A DNA stretch of 64,000 bases from Occultella gossypii (lineage in GTDB: Bacteria > Actinomycetota > Actinomycetes > Actinomycetales > Beutenbergiaceae), in contig NZ_JAGSHT010000018.1 in NCBI RefSeq assembly GCF_019947135.1, positions 124,001-188,000 on the forward strand, given 5' to 3'. Both the position numbers and the translations under genes were made by a program. Numbering within the stretch: position 1 is the first letter of the stretch; the number at the start of each line of letters is the position of its first letter. The notes below the pieces were generated by a model. The model saw nothing but the letters and a program-made list of their open reading frames with translations. It made no database searches and was not told the DNA's origin. Positions 45,799 through 56,361 of this stretch are shown here, piece by piece.

Positions 45799-45917
45799 GG
45801 CACCCCTCTGTACGGTCGGCTTGCTGCCGACGATCGGCCCGGCCCCGGGCACACCCGACGCTAGTAGCACCGCCATCGGGTGGGAAGACCACCGGGAGGG
45901 GCGGTTAAAGTCGGTCC

Positions 45918-47168
45918 ATGACGCAGACACCGCCGTGGCCCGACGGCACCCAGCCGGCCGCCCCCGATCCGGCGGTGCAACCAGACCCGCAGGGCCCACC
46001 GGCGCAGTCGAGCCCGCAGAGCCCGACGGCGCAGCCGAGCGGGTGGGCGGAGCCTGGTTCGGGTTGGGGTAACCCGGGCGGGCCATCGGCCGCGCCGGCC
46101 GGCGGTTCCGCGCCACAGCAGGGCGGCTATGCGCCGCAGCAACGTGGGTACGCACTGCAAGGTGGGTATACGCCGCAAGGCGGATCCGCACCACAGGGCG
46201 GCTACGCACCGCAGCAGCCAGGCGGCACGCCCCAACAGAGCGGTTACGCGCAGCAGCCAGGCGGCACGCCCCAACAGAGCGGTTACGCGCAGCAGCCAGG
46301 CGGCACGCCCCAAGAAGGCGGCTACGCACCACAGCAACCAGGCGGCACTGCCCAGCAGGGCGGTTACTACATCCCCCAGCCCGGCGGCGTTCCCGCGGGG
46401 CCAGGCGCCGACCATGCGATCCCGGCCATCCCGCAGGCGGGTCCGCAGGCACCGGCCCAGCCTCGTGGTCAGAGCCCGTACGGCAGCCGGCCGGCCCCGG
46501 GAGCACCCGGCCAGCAGCAGCCGACCGGGACCGGCGGTTACGGCCAGTTCACGTTCCCGGCCTTCGAGAAGCAGAAGCTCGAGCCGATGGCGGTGGCCGC
46601 CGTCGCGACCTCCCCACTCGGACCCGTCGGCCTGGTGCTGGGACTGCTCGCGCGGCCCCGGGTACGGCGCACCCGCCGCCGCAGCATGAACCTGGCCTGG
46701 GCCGGGATCGTCCTCGGCGGCGCGTTCACCGTCGCGTGGATCCTGGTCGCCGTCACGCTCACCCTGAACGGGACGATCGCCCGGGCCACCGAGCGTCCGG
46801 TCGCCGGCGACGTGGACTCGGCGCGCAGCGTTGCCGCCGCGAACCTGGCCCAGGGCAACTGCATCTACACCCTTCCGCCGGCGCAGTCCGTGGGCGAGGT
46901 GCGCCTCGTACCCTGCGCGGAGAGCCACATCGCGCAGGTGATCTCCACGCACGAGCTCACCGGGGACTTCCCGGGCGCGGAGGAGGTGGCGGCCCAGGCG
47001 ACCGAGATGTGCGACGCGGACGCGGCCGGGATCGACGCCGGTGATCTGGACGTGACGCCTTGGCACCTGGCCCCGAGCGCGGAGGGCTGGGAACAGGGCA
47101 ACACCACCGTGGTGTGCCTGGTGCGTGGCGCGACCGGACCCGTCGAGGGGGATCTGGTCAACGGCTGA
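45918..47168 (+). CDS. Septum-formation-family membrane protein with Gln/Gly-rich N-terminus
   Basis: 416 residues. Residues 1-210 are disordered Pro/Gln/Gly/Tyr-rich sequence with a 13-residue tandem repeat (QQPGGTPQQSGYA). Two membrane spans follow (about 220-285, DUF4190-like). The outer C-terminal 130 residues hold a septum-formation-type domain with four Cys (GNCIYTL, RLVPCAESH, TEMCDAD, VVCLVRG) in two probable disulfides. Probably leaderless (TAAAGT six bases before ATG). Paralogous in design to the next gene. Confidence 0.75.
   Translation: MTQTPPWPDGTQPAAPDPAVQPDPQGPPAQSSPQSPTAQPSGWAEPGSGWGNPGGPSAAPAGGSAPQQGGYAPQQRGYALQGGYTPQGGSAPQGGYAPQQPGGTPQQSGYAQQPGGTPQQSGYAQQPGGTPQEGGYAPQQPGGTAQQGGYYIPQPGGVPAGPGADHAIPAIPQAGPQAPAQPRGQSPYGSRPAPGAPGQQQPTGTGGYGQFTFPAFEKQKLEPMAVAAVATSPLGPVGLVLGLLARPRVRRTRRRSMNLAWAGIVLGGAFTVAWILVAVTLTLNGTIARATERPVAGDVDSARSVAAANLAQGNCIYTLPPAQSVGEVRLVPCAESHIAQVISTHELTGDFPGAEEVAAQATEMCDADAAGIDAGDLDVTPWHLAPSAEGWEQGNTTVVCLVRGATGPVEGDLVNG
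46212..46367 (+). repeat. 39-bp tandem repeat in septum-type gene
   Basis: Four copies of a 39-bp unit; copies at 46212-46250 and 46251-46289 are identical, the next two diverged. Confidence 0.85.
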
Positions 47169-47257
47169 GGCGCCCGTGAGCCGGCCGGCCCCGAATGGGC
47201 CGAAGTGCCCATGGAACGCGTATGACGCATCAGCGCGGAAGCCCTAAAATTCGCAAC

Positions 47258-48061
47258 ATGAGCACCTCGTGGGACCCCTACCAGCAGCAGGGTCAGCAGC
47301 CCGGGTACGGGCAACAACCCGGCTACGGCCAGCACCCGCAGCAGGGAGGCTACGGGCAGCCGCCCCAACCGGGCGGCTATGGACAACAACCCACGCCCGG
47401 TGCCTACGGACAACAGCCCCAGGCCGGCGGCTACGGACAGGCATCCCAGCCCGGTTACGGGCAACAGCCCCAGACCGGTTACGGGCAGGCCTCCCAACCG
47501 AGTTTCGGCAACTTCAGCCAGCCCGGCGGGTCCGGCAACTACTACGGCGGGCCGACGCCGCCGGCCCGGAACACCGGTGCGATCGTCGGTATCGCGATCG
47601 GCGTCGTGGTCCTGCTGGTGATCGGCTTCTTCGTGGTGCGGGGCCTGAACAGCGGTGGTGGCACCGAGGCGAACCCGAACGACGTCTCCGAGCCGACCGA
47701 GATCGCCGACGTCGACCTGCTCCCCGGCAACTGCCTGGCGACGCTGGACTACAACGACAACCGCCTCCTGGACCAGGTCCCGTGCGCGGACGTGCACGGT
47801 TTCGAGGTCGTCGCCGAGCAGGTCGTCGACGACACCGAGTTCTCCGATGAGTTCCCGGACCGCGCGGACGAGTTCTGCTACGACTCCCTCCGCGAGATCA
47901 TCCCCAGCGAGTTCGACACCGAGCACGTCGGCTATCACACGTTCTACCCGTCCCAGGACACCTGGGACGCCGGGGACCGCAAGCTGACCTGCCTGGCCTC
48001 GGCCACGGACGGGCTCGAGTTCACCGGCAGCTTCATCGCCGGGGATGCCGCGATCGGCTGA
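47258..48061 (+). CDS. Septum-formation-family membrane protein with YGQQP repeats
   Basis: 267 residues. Residues 1-105 consist of YGQQP/GGYGQ repeats with almost no charge. One membrane span (about 108-130, AIVGIAIGVVVLLVIGFFVV). The outer domain has four Cys (GNCLATL, VPCADVHGFEV, EFCYDSL, LTCLASA) like the preceding gene. TAAAAT (47245-47250) lies seven bases before the ATG. Tail composition resembles phase-separating prion-like sequences; that property is inferred. Confidence 0.75.
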   Translation: MSTSWDPYQQQGQQPGYGQQPGYGQHPQQGGYGQPPQPGGYGQQPTPGAYGQQPQAGGYGQASQPGYGQQPQTGYGQASQPSFGNFSQPGGSGNYYGGPTPPARNTGAIVGIAIGVVVLLVIGFFVVRGLNSGGGTEANPNDVSEPTEIADVDLLPGNCLATLDYNDNRLLDQVPCADVHGFEVVAEQVVDDTEFSDEFPDRADEFCYDSLREIIPSEFDTEHVGYHTFYPSQDTWDAGDRKLTCLASATDGLEFTGSFIAGDAAIG

Positions 48062-48083
48062 GCGCTCCCGCTCCCAGAACCAC

Positions 48084-48124
48084 CGAACGCCGGTGGGTCG
48101 GCAGTGCCGACCCACCGGCGTTCG
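48084..48124. terminator. 20-bp perfect bidirectional terminator
   Basis: A 20-bp perfect inverted repeat around a single G at 48104, between the convergent YGQQP gene and clpB. Confidence 0.85.
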
Positions 48125-48155
48125 CGTGTTGCGCGGCCGTGCGGTCTCGCTCCGC

Positions 48156-50753
<2,598 letters not shown>

Positions 50754-50805
50754 GGGAACCTCCGGATATCAGTGCTGTGTCTGATAGTGACAACGCCACC
50801 CAAGG

Positions 50806-50824
50806 TTGAGTCTATTCCACTCAA
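50806..50824. promoter_or_regulatory. HAIR element (HspR operator) of clpB
   Basis: TTGAGT-N7-ACTCAA, matching the HspR-associated inverted repeat CTTGAGT-N7-ACTCAAG except for the outermost pair (here G and C). Known in Streptomyces to control clpB and dnaK. A second inverted repeat TATCAG-N8-CTGATA lies at 50767-50786. Confidence 0.8.
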
Positions 50825-50836
50825 CTCTGAACCTGA

Positions 50837-51715
50837 TCAGTGGGTTCCGTACGAGGCACCGGTCGGCGCGAGGTCCTGGGATCCGGTCACCCGCAGCAGT
50901 GCGAGCGCCTGGGCCGCGGGCGTGCCGGGGGTCGCGGAGTAGATCACCATGCTCTGGTCTGCGCAGGGCATGGACACGGTGTCGCTGTCGAGCACGATCC
51001 GGCCGAGGTCCGGGTGGTCCACCGTGGTCGTCAGCGACTGCCAGTCGCAGGTGTGTCCCTCGCCCCACAGCCGTTCGAACTCCGCACTGCCGCGGCGCAG
51101 GCCCTTGATGAGGCGATGCAGTGGCAGGTCCTCGGGATAGCGAGCCATCGCCGTGCGAAGCGTCGCCACGGACGTGACCTTCACCGCCTCCAGTTCCTCC
51201 GGGGCCATCGCGACCCGGCCGGCCTCGGCGCCCATGAACCGCTGCCAGATGATATTGCGCTCCCGGTCGGGCCACCGGGACAGGTCTCCGAGCAGCGCAG
51301 TGGCCATCGGGTTCCAGGCCAGTACGTCGCTCTTCGCGGAGAGAACGAGGCCGGGTAGGTCCGTGAGCCGGTCGAGCAGCCGGAGCAGGCCGGGACGCAC
51401 GGTCATCTGGATCTGTCCCGGTCGAGGCGGCGCCGCATCCGCGAGCACGTACAACTGATCGCGCTCAGGATCGGGCAGCCGTAGGGCACGGGAGAGCGCC
51501 TGCAGCACCTGCGTGGAGGGGTGTGGCCCTCGGCCCTGCTCCAGCCGGACGATGTACTCCACGCTCAGGCCGGCGAGCTGTGCGACCTCCTCCCGGCGCA
51601 GGCCCGGCACCCGGCGCCGGGATCCGGCAGGCAGGCCGACGTCCTCGGGGCGCACCCGTTCTCGCGCTCGGCGCAGCAGGGCAGCCAACTCATTGCGGTT
51701 CACGCCCTCCAGCAT
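50837..51715 (-). CDS. XRE regulator with MmyB-like ligand domain
   Basis: 292 residues. HTH at about 5-75 (LLRRARERV, RRVPGLRREEVAQLAGLSVEYIVRLEQGRGPHPS). The C-terminal MmyB-like domain (about 100-275) has RPGLLRLLDRLTDLPGLVLSAKSDVLAWNPMATALLGD, thought to bind fatty-acid-like ligands. Divergent from a short-chain dehydrogenase, its likely target. Start ATG 51715; GTG 51703 also has a ribosome site. Confidence 0.87.
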   Translation of the reverse strand: MLEGVNRNELAALLRRARERVRPEDVGLPAGSRRRVPGLRREEVAQLAGLSVEYIVRLEQGRGPHPSTQVLQALSRALRLPDPERDQLYVLADAAPPRPGQIQMTVRPGLLRLLDRLTDLPGLVLSAKSDVLAWNPMATALLGDLSRWPDRERNIIWQRFMGAEAGRVAMAPEELEAVKVTSVATLRTAMARYPEDLPLHRLIKGLRRGSAEFERLWGEGHTCDWQSLTTTVDHPDLGRIVLDSDTVSMPCADQSMVIYSATPGTPAAQALALLRVTGSQDLAPTGASYGTH

Positions 51716-51825
51716 GCCCTCCGGCGGCCACCGCCGCGAGGGTCGGCGGCCGCGGATCCTGGTATCGCGGGTCCCAGGGTCCGCTCTACCTGGAAGGACC
51801 TGGCACCTGGAGCCACCGTGGAGCC

Positions 51826-52623
51826 ATGACAACCACCGAATCGAACACCGCAAGCCGACCGACCGACCCGACCTCCGCCGTCGACCATGAAACGGGCGCG
51901 GGCGACTCCGCGCACGAGCCGACCACCGTGCTGATCACCGGCGCCAACCGAGGCCTCGGGCTCACCACCGCCCGCCGCCTCGGCGAGTTGGGCTGGCGGG
52001 TCCTGCTCGGCGCCCGCGACGCCGGCCGGGGCGAGGCCGCTGCGGCGGACCTGGCTGCCACGGGCCTCGACGTGAGCGCAGTCGCGATCGACGTGACATC
52101 TCAGGACTCGGTGCTGGCCGCCGTCGAGCAGGTGCGTGGGAGCCACGATCACCTCGACGTCCTGATCAACAACGCGGGCGTCCTCGGTGCGATCGGCGAC
52201 CCGGCGCGGACCACCGCCGCGGACTTCCTCGCCCCCTATGGCGTGAACGTGCTCGGGCCGGTCCGGGTGACCCAGGCCTTCCTGCCGCTGCTGCGCGCCG
52301 CCCGGCACCCCCGGGTGGTCATGGTCTCCAGCGGCCTGGGTTCGATCGCGATCACGTCCGACCCCGAGCGCATGGAGCACGCGATCCAGGCGCTCGCCTA
52401 TACCTCGTCCAAGGCGGCGCTGAACATGGTGACCACCCAGTACGCCCGCGCCATCGAGCAGGTGCAGTTCAATCTGGTGGACCCCGGGTACACGGCGACC
52501 GACATGAGCCCCGAGGGCACCCAGACCGTCATGGAGGGCACCGACGCCATCGTGGCTGCGGCTCAGGTCCGACCCGGGGTGACCGGAACGTTCACGGACC
52601 GCCACGGCGTGGTGCCGTGGTGA
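51826..52623 (+). CDS. Short-chain dehydrogenase/reductase
   Basis: 265 residues. Classical SDR: TGANRGLGL cofactor motif, NNAGVLG, Ser in VVMVSSGLG and YTSSK active site, C-terminal VDPGYTATDM. The 30 N-terminal residues are an unstructured extension. Divergent from the MmyB-like regulator; three ACCTGG words (51788-51810) lie upstream as possible operator sites. Confidence 0.9.
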   Translation: MTTTESNTASRPTDPTSAVDHETGAGDSAHEPTTVLITGANRGLGLTTARRLGELGWRVLLGARDAGRGEAAAADLAATGLDVSAVAIDVTSQDSVLAAVEQVRGSHDHLDVLINNAGVLGAIGDPARTTAADFLAPYGVNVLGPVRVTQAFLPLLRAARHPRVVMVSSGLGSIAITSDPERMEHAIQALAYTSSKAALNMVTTQYARAIEQVQFNLVDPGYTATDMSPEGTQTVMEGTDAIVAAAQVRPGVTGTFTDRHGVVPW

Positions 52624-52639
52624 GGGGGCGGCCTGCCGG

Positions 52640-55222
52640 CTACCAGGCGCTGCCGTAGCAGACGAAGGGGGCGGGCGGACCGTCGTGTTCGGCAAGGGCC
52701 GCGGCGAGCGCGGTGGCGGAGTCCGCACCGGCCGCGAGGCGCGTGTGCACGTCCGCCATCACGTCCGCCGCGGCGCGGTCGTTCACGTTCGCCACCCCTG
52801 CGACCACGGCGCGGGTGCCCAACTGCAGCAGCACGCTCGCAAGGCCGATCGGCTGGTCGCCGGGCCGGACGCTGACCAGGCCTGCCTCGCAGGCCGAGAT
52901 GAGGACGCAGCCGCCGCGCAGGTGCTGGTCCTCGAGCTCGTGCGCGAACAACGGGCCGTCCGCCAGCCGCAGCGAGGAGAACAGCGGGCTCTGGGACTGG
53001 TGCACCCCGTGGGCGGCCACGTGCACCACGTCGTGATCGGCCAGGGCCGTGCGCACCCGGCCGGCGGTGGCGCCGACACCACCGAGGACCTCGGCACCGG
53101 GCCAGGCCGCGCCGACCCGGGCGACCTCGTTCTCGGCCCGGTCCAGGCCGGGCCCGGCGACGGCCAGCACCGTCGGCCGGTCCGGGCGTACCCCGGCCCG
53201 CCAGGCCCGCCACCACATCGTCGCGCTCGGGGCGACGACGGTCGGCAGGCCGCGCCGGGACGGCAGCAGCGTCCACGGCACCGCCGCGAGATTCCCACCG
53301 GTGGCGAGCACGAGAGGGCCGCCGGCCCCGGAGCCGGCGAGCAGGATCTCGTCCAGCTGTGCCAGCTCGTCAGCGAGCGCGGTCCGGACCGTGCTCGCGA
53401 TCGGCTCGGGCAGCACTGGCAGCGCCAACGCGTCGAGGTCGGCCCGCACCCGCCGCATCAGCTCGGCCACCCGCACGGTGGGCCCGAGCTCGCGGACCCG
53501 GGACCGGCCCGCGGACACCTCGACGGCGTACCACCGCCCGCCGTACGCGCCGAAGTTCACGAGCGTGGCGCCGGGGTCGGTCCGCAGCACCTCGCGGACC
53601 CGGCCGAGGGTGACGACGTCGGTGTCGACCGGTGCCGCGCCGTCGCGCTCCCAGGCCCGGGACCGGATCTGCCGCTGCAGGTCGGCGACCCGCTCGCGCA
53701 GCCGGGCCCGCTGGGTGGCGTGCTCGGGTTCGCCGATGAGGTCCCGGGACTCCTCCTCCGCGCGCCGCAGCGCTCCGAGGAGCTCGGCGCCCTCCGGGTC
53801 CGCCGGCCCGCTCACGCCCGGCACCCGGACCAGGACCGACCGGGCCCGCTCAAGGCTGTCGAACAGTCGTGCCGCGCCGCCATCGGCCAGGGCCAGGGCC
53901 GTGCCGAGGCCGGCCAGGCGGGACCCGTGCACGGCCGCCGCGGTGCGCAGGTCGAGGGAGTCGAACCTGGCCCGGTGGTCGGTCAGCTCGGCCAGGCCCA
54001 CCCGCACCTCACGCCGCGCCCGCGTGGCATCGTGACGCGCGAGGGCGAGCTGGGCCCGCACCTCACGCCGCTCGATACGCGTCCGGAACGTGTCATCCGG
54101 GCGCAGCCGGAGCACCGCGTCGAGCGACGGCACCCCCGCGGTCCCCGCAGGCCTCTCGGACCCGCCACCGGCCGGGTCCTCGCCCGCGGCGAGCAGGGTG
54201 CCGGCCAGCAGCAGCCCGCCGGCATCGGCGAGGTCCTGCCGGCCCTCCCCGGCGACCGTCTCGACGAACTCCGTGATCCGGGTCGCCAGGCGGGACAGCC
54301 GGGCCGGGGACTCGGCGGCGAGCCCACGCTCACAGCGCAGCGCCACGAACTCGCTGCGCCGCTGCCACATGACGTTGCCCCGGCGCCGGAACCGCCGGGC
54401 TGCCCCCAGGGCAAGGGTGCGGCCCCGGTCGGGGGCCCCCTCGACCAGCGCACACTCGGCGCGCAGCAGTTCCACCTCGGCCAGCTCCTGGCCGCGCCGG
54501 TCCGCCCGGAACTCCTCCGCCGCGGAGGTGAGGGCGACGTCCGCGTCGCGGACCAGGCCGGCCTCCCGGAGCACCCGGGCACGGTCCAGGTAGAACACCG
54601 GGTTGCGCCCGCCCGGCGCGATGTCCGCCGCGGCGGACATCTCCGCCAGCGCCCGCGGGAGGTTCCCGGCGAGGAAGTCGGTGTAGCCGAGGTTGTGGCG
54701 GGCCATCGACTCGACGAGCACGTCACCCTCGGCGGCGGCGATCTCCACGCCGGCGCGCAGATCCGTGCGAGCCTGGTCCAGCCGGCCGAACTCGAGGGCG
54801 AGCGTGCCCCTGTTGACCAGGATCCGGACCTGATCCCGGGGGAGCGCGACGTCGATGAGTTCCATCGCGTGCCCGAAGGCGTCAGAGGCATCGGCCAGCC
54901 GCCCGGAACGCATCAGCAGCAGCGCCTGCTGTCCACGGATCGCGGCCCGCACGGCGTCCGCGCCAGCCGCCTCGGCATGCTCGGCGGCCCGGCGCAGGTG
55001 CTGTTGGGCCGCGGACAGGTCGGCATCGGTGTCGAACGTGGAGGTGGCCAGGCCGACGTACGCGCGGGCGAGCACGAGCTCGGCACCCGGTCGCCCGTCC
55101 GCGGCTGTCTCGACCGTGCGGACCAGCTCCCGGAGCATCCGCGCGGCAGCCGCGGAGTGGCCCTCGGCGTTGCGCCTGAGCCCCTCCGCGAGTCGTTGCT
55201 CAGCCAGGTCCAGGTCGAGCAC
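52640..55222 (-). CDS. TPR-CHAT protease
   Basis: 860 residues. The N-terminal 550 residues are TPR-like helical repeats (for example RDQVRILVNRGTLALEFGRLDQARTDL and VESMARHNLGYTDFLAGNLPRALAEM). The C-terminal CHAT caspase-like domain has the dyad His738 in DVVHVAAHGVHQ and Cys778 in VLISACEAGLV. CHAT proteins with TPRs are proteolytic effectors, as in Csx29 and bacterial separase-like systems. Last gene of an operon with a subtilase, an ECF sigma factor and a 167-residue protein. Target unknown. Confidence 0.88.
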   Translation of the reverse strand: MLDLDLAEQRLAEGLRRNAEGHSAAAARMLRELVRTVETAADGRPGAELVLARAYVGLATSTFDTDADLSAAQQHLRRAAEHAEAAGADAVRAAIRGQQALLLMRSGRLADASDAFGHAMELIDVALPRDQVRILVNRGTLALEFGRLDQARTDLRAGVEIAAAEGDVLVESMARHNLGYTDFLAGNLPRALAEMSAAADIAPGGRNPVFYLDRARVLREAGLVRDADVALTSAAEEFRADRRGQELAEVELLRAECALVEGAPDRGRTLALGAARRFRRRGNVMWQRRSEFVALRCERGLAAESPARLSRLATRITEFVETVAGEGRQDLADAGGLLLAGTLLAAGEDPAGGGSERPAGTAGVPSLDAVLRLRPDDTFRTRIERREVRAQLALARHDATRARREVRVGLAELTDHRARFDSLDLRTAAAVHGSRLAGLGTALALADGGAARLFDSLERARSVLVRVPGVSGPADPEGAELLGALRRAEEESRDLIGEPEHATQRARLRERVADLQRQIRSRAWERDGAAPVDTDVVTLGRVREVLRTDPGATLVNFGAYGGRWYAVEVSAGRSRVRELGPTVRVAELMRRVRADLDALALPVLPEPIASTVRTALADELAQLDEILLAGSGAGGPLVLATGGNLAAVPWTLLPSRRGLPTVVAPSATMWWRAWRAGVRPDRPTVLAVAGPGLDRAENEVARVGAAWPGAEVLGGVGATAGRVRTALADHDVVHVAAHGVHQSQSPLFSSLRLADGPLFAHELEDQHLRGGCVLISACEAGLVSVRPGDQPIGLASVLLQLGTRAVVAGVANVNDRAAADVMADVHTRLAAGADSATALAAALAEHDGPPAPFVCYGSAW

Positions 55223-55249
55223 CTGCGGGCCTCCGGAGGGGTTCGGCTC

Positions 55250-55753
55250 CTACAGTTCGAAGAGCGGTGTCACCACCGTAGTGGTGCCGATCTCGAATAC
55301 GAGCTGCACGAAGCCCTCGGGGACGTTGTCGAAGACGAACCGGCCCGTGGGCTCGCTCCGGGTGCTCAGCTCGCGACCGTCCATCCGCAGACGCACCGCC
55401 AGCTCGCGCGGCGGCGCGATCCACCCATCGAGGCGGGCACTGGTACCGCTGTGGCCCACGGTGACCATCGCCGTCAGGGACTCGGCCGAGAACGTCAGTG
55501 TGTGCGTGCGGGTCACCGCCATCTCCGAGCGGACCCCGGCTCCGACGGTGGGCACCCTGGTCAGTTCCGCCACCTCGGTCATCAGTTCGGAGAGCGCGAC
55601 GGCGAACTTGAGCCGGTCCACGAGCCCGTCCGGGACCGGGTCCTGCTCCTCGTAGAACCGGCGCAGGCCGGCGAGCATCGCCGCGTCCCGGTCGTCGAGT
55701 GGTTCGGCGGCCGAGGCCACCTCCGCGGCGGTCCAGCGTTCCTTGTCGGTCAT
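55250..55753 (-). CDS. Small protein with beta-sandwich (carboxypeptidase-regulatory-like) C-terminus
   Basis: 167 residues. Residues 1-70 are helical (DGLVDRLKFAVALSELMTEVAELTR). Residues 80-165 look like a beta-sandwich (LDGWIAPPRELAVRLRMDGRELSTRSEPTGRFVFDNVPEGFVQLVFE), the pattern of carboxypeptidase-regulatory-like domains. No membrane span, so it is cytosolic. Start overlaps the sigma-factor stop as ATGA. It may be the anti-sigma factor or an adaptor linking the sigma factor to the CHAT protease. Exact function unrecognised. Confidence 0.65.
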   Translation of the reverse strand: MTDKERWTAAEVASAAEPLDDRDAAMLAGLRRFYEEQDPVPDGLVDRLKFAVALSELMTEVAELTRVPTVGAGVRSEMAVTRTHTLTFSAESLTAMVTVGHSGTSARLDGWIAPPRELAVRLRMDGRELSTRSEPTGRFVFDNVPEGFVQLVFEIGTTTVVTPLFEL

Positions 55754-56361
55754 GATGCCCACCCCGGGTCGGTCGAGAGCTTCGCGCGCAGCCGGGCCAG
55801 GCACCGGCCGCGCGTCGGTCCGATACTGCCGACCGGCATGCCCAGCGCCTCGGCGATCGCGGCATAGTCGGGCCGGTCGGCGAAGGCGATCACGCGCAGA
55901 AGCTCACGGCATCGGTCGGAGAGCTCGCGGACGTGGTCCCACAGCCGCAGGTCGCGTTCGTTGCGGACGGCGACGTGCTCGGGCAGGTCCTCGGCAGGCA
56001 CCGCGATCCGGTCGAGCTCGTCCGTCTCGGCGTCCGGCCGCGGCGTCGAGGTGTGCGCCAGCTCGTTGCCACGCGCCCGGGAGACCCGCCAGGACTCCCG
56101 CTTGGTGGTCACCAGCAGCCACTTCACGACGGTGCGTGGGTCTCGCACCGACGCCGCGCTGCGGACCAGGCTCAACCAGACCGTCTGCAGCACGTCCTCG
56201 GCCTCCGTGCGGTCGAGCCCCTGCCCGCGCGCCGTGTGCCACAGCAACGGGGTGAGCATGCCGACCAGGTCGTCGAACGCCGTCCGGTCGCCACCACGGA
56301 ACCGCTCGAACGCCGCGCTGGCTCGGACCACGAGGGTCTCGCCCGGACTGGCCTCGATCAT
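55750..56361 (-). CDS. ECF-family sigma factor
   Basis: 203 residues. Region 2: LLWHTARGQGLDRTEAEDVLQTVWLSLVR; region 4: LSDRCRELLRVIAFADRPDYAAIAEALGMPVGSIGPTRGRCLARLR. The spacer between them is long (about 55 residues). Coupled by ATGA overlaps to the subtilase upstream and to the small protein downstream. It probably drives its own operon and perhaps the HopA1/LanC pair through the shared upstream element. Confidence 0.88.
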   Translation of the reverse strand: MIEASPGETLVVRASAAFERFRGGDRTAFDDLVGMLTPLLWHTARGQGLDRTEAEDVLQTVWLSLVRSAASVRDPRTVVKWLLVTTKRESWRVSRARGNELAHTSTPRPDAETDELDRIAVPAEDLPEHVAVRNERDLRLWDHVRELSDRCRELLRVIAFADRPDYAAIAEALGMPVGSIGPTRGRCLARLRAKLSTDPGWAS

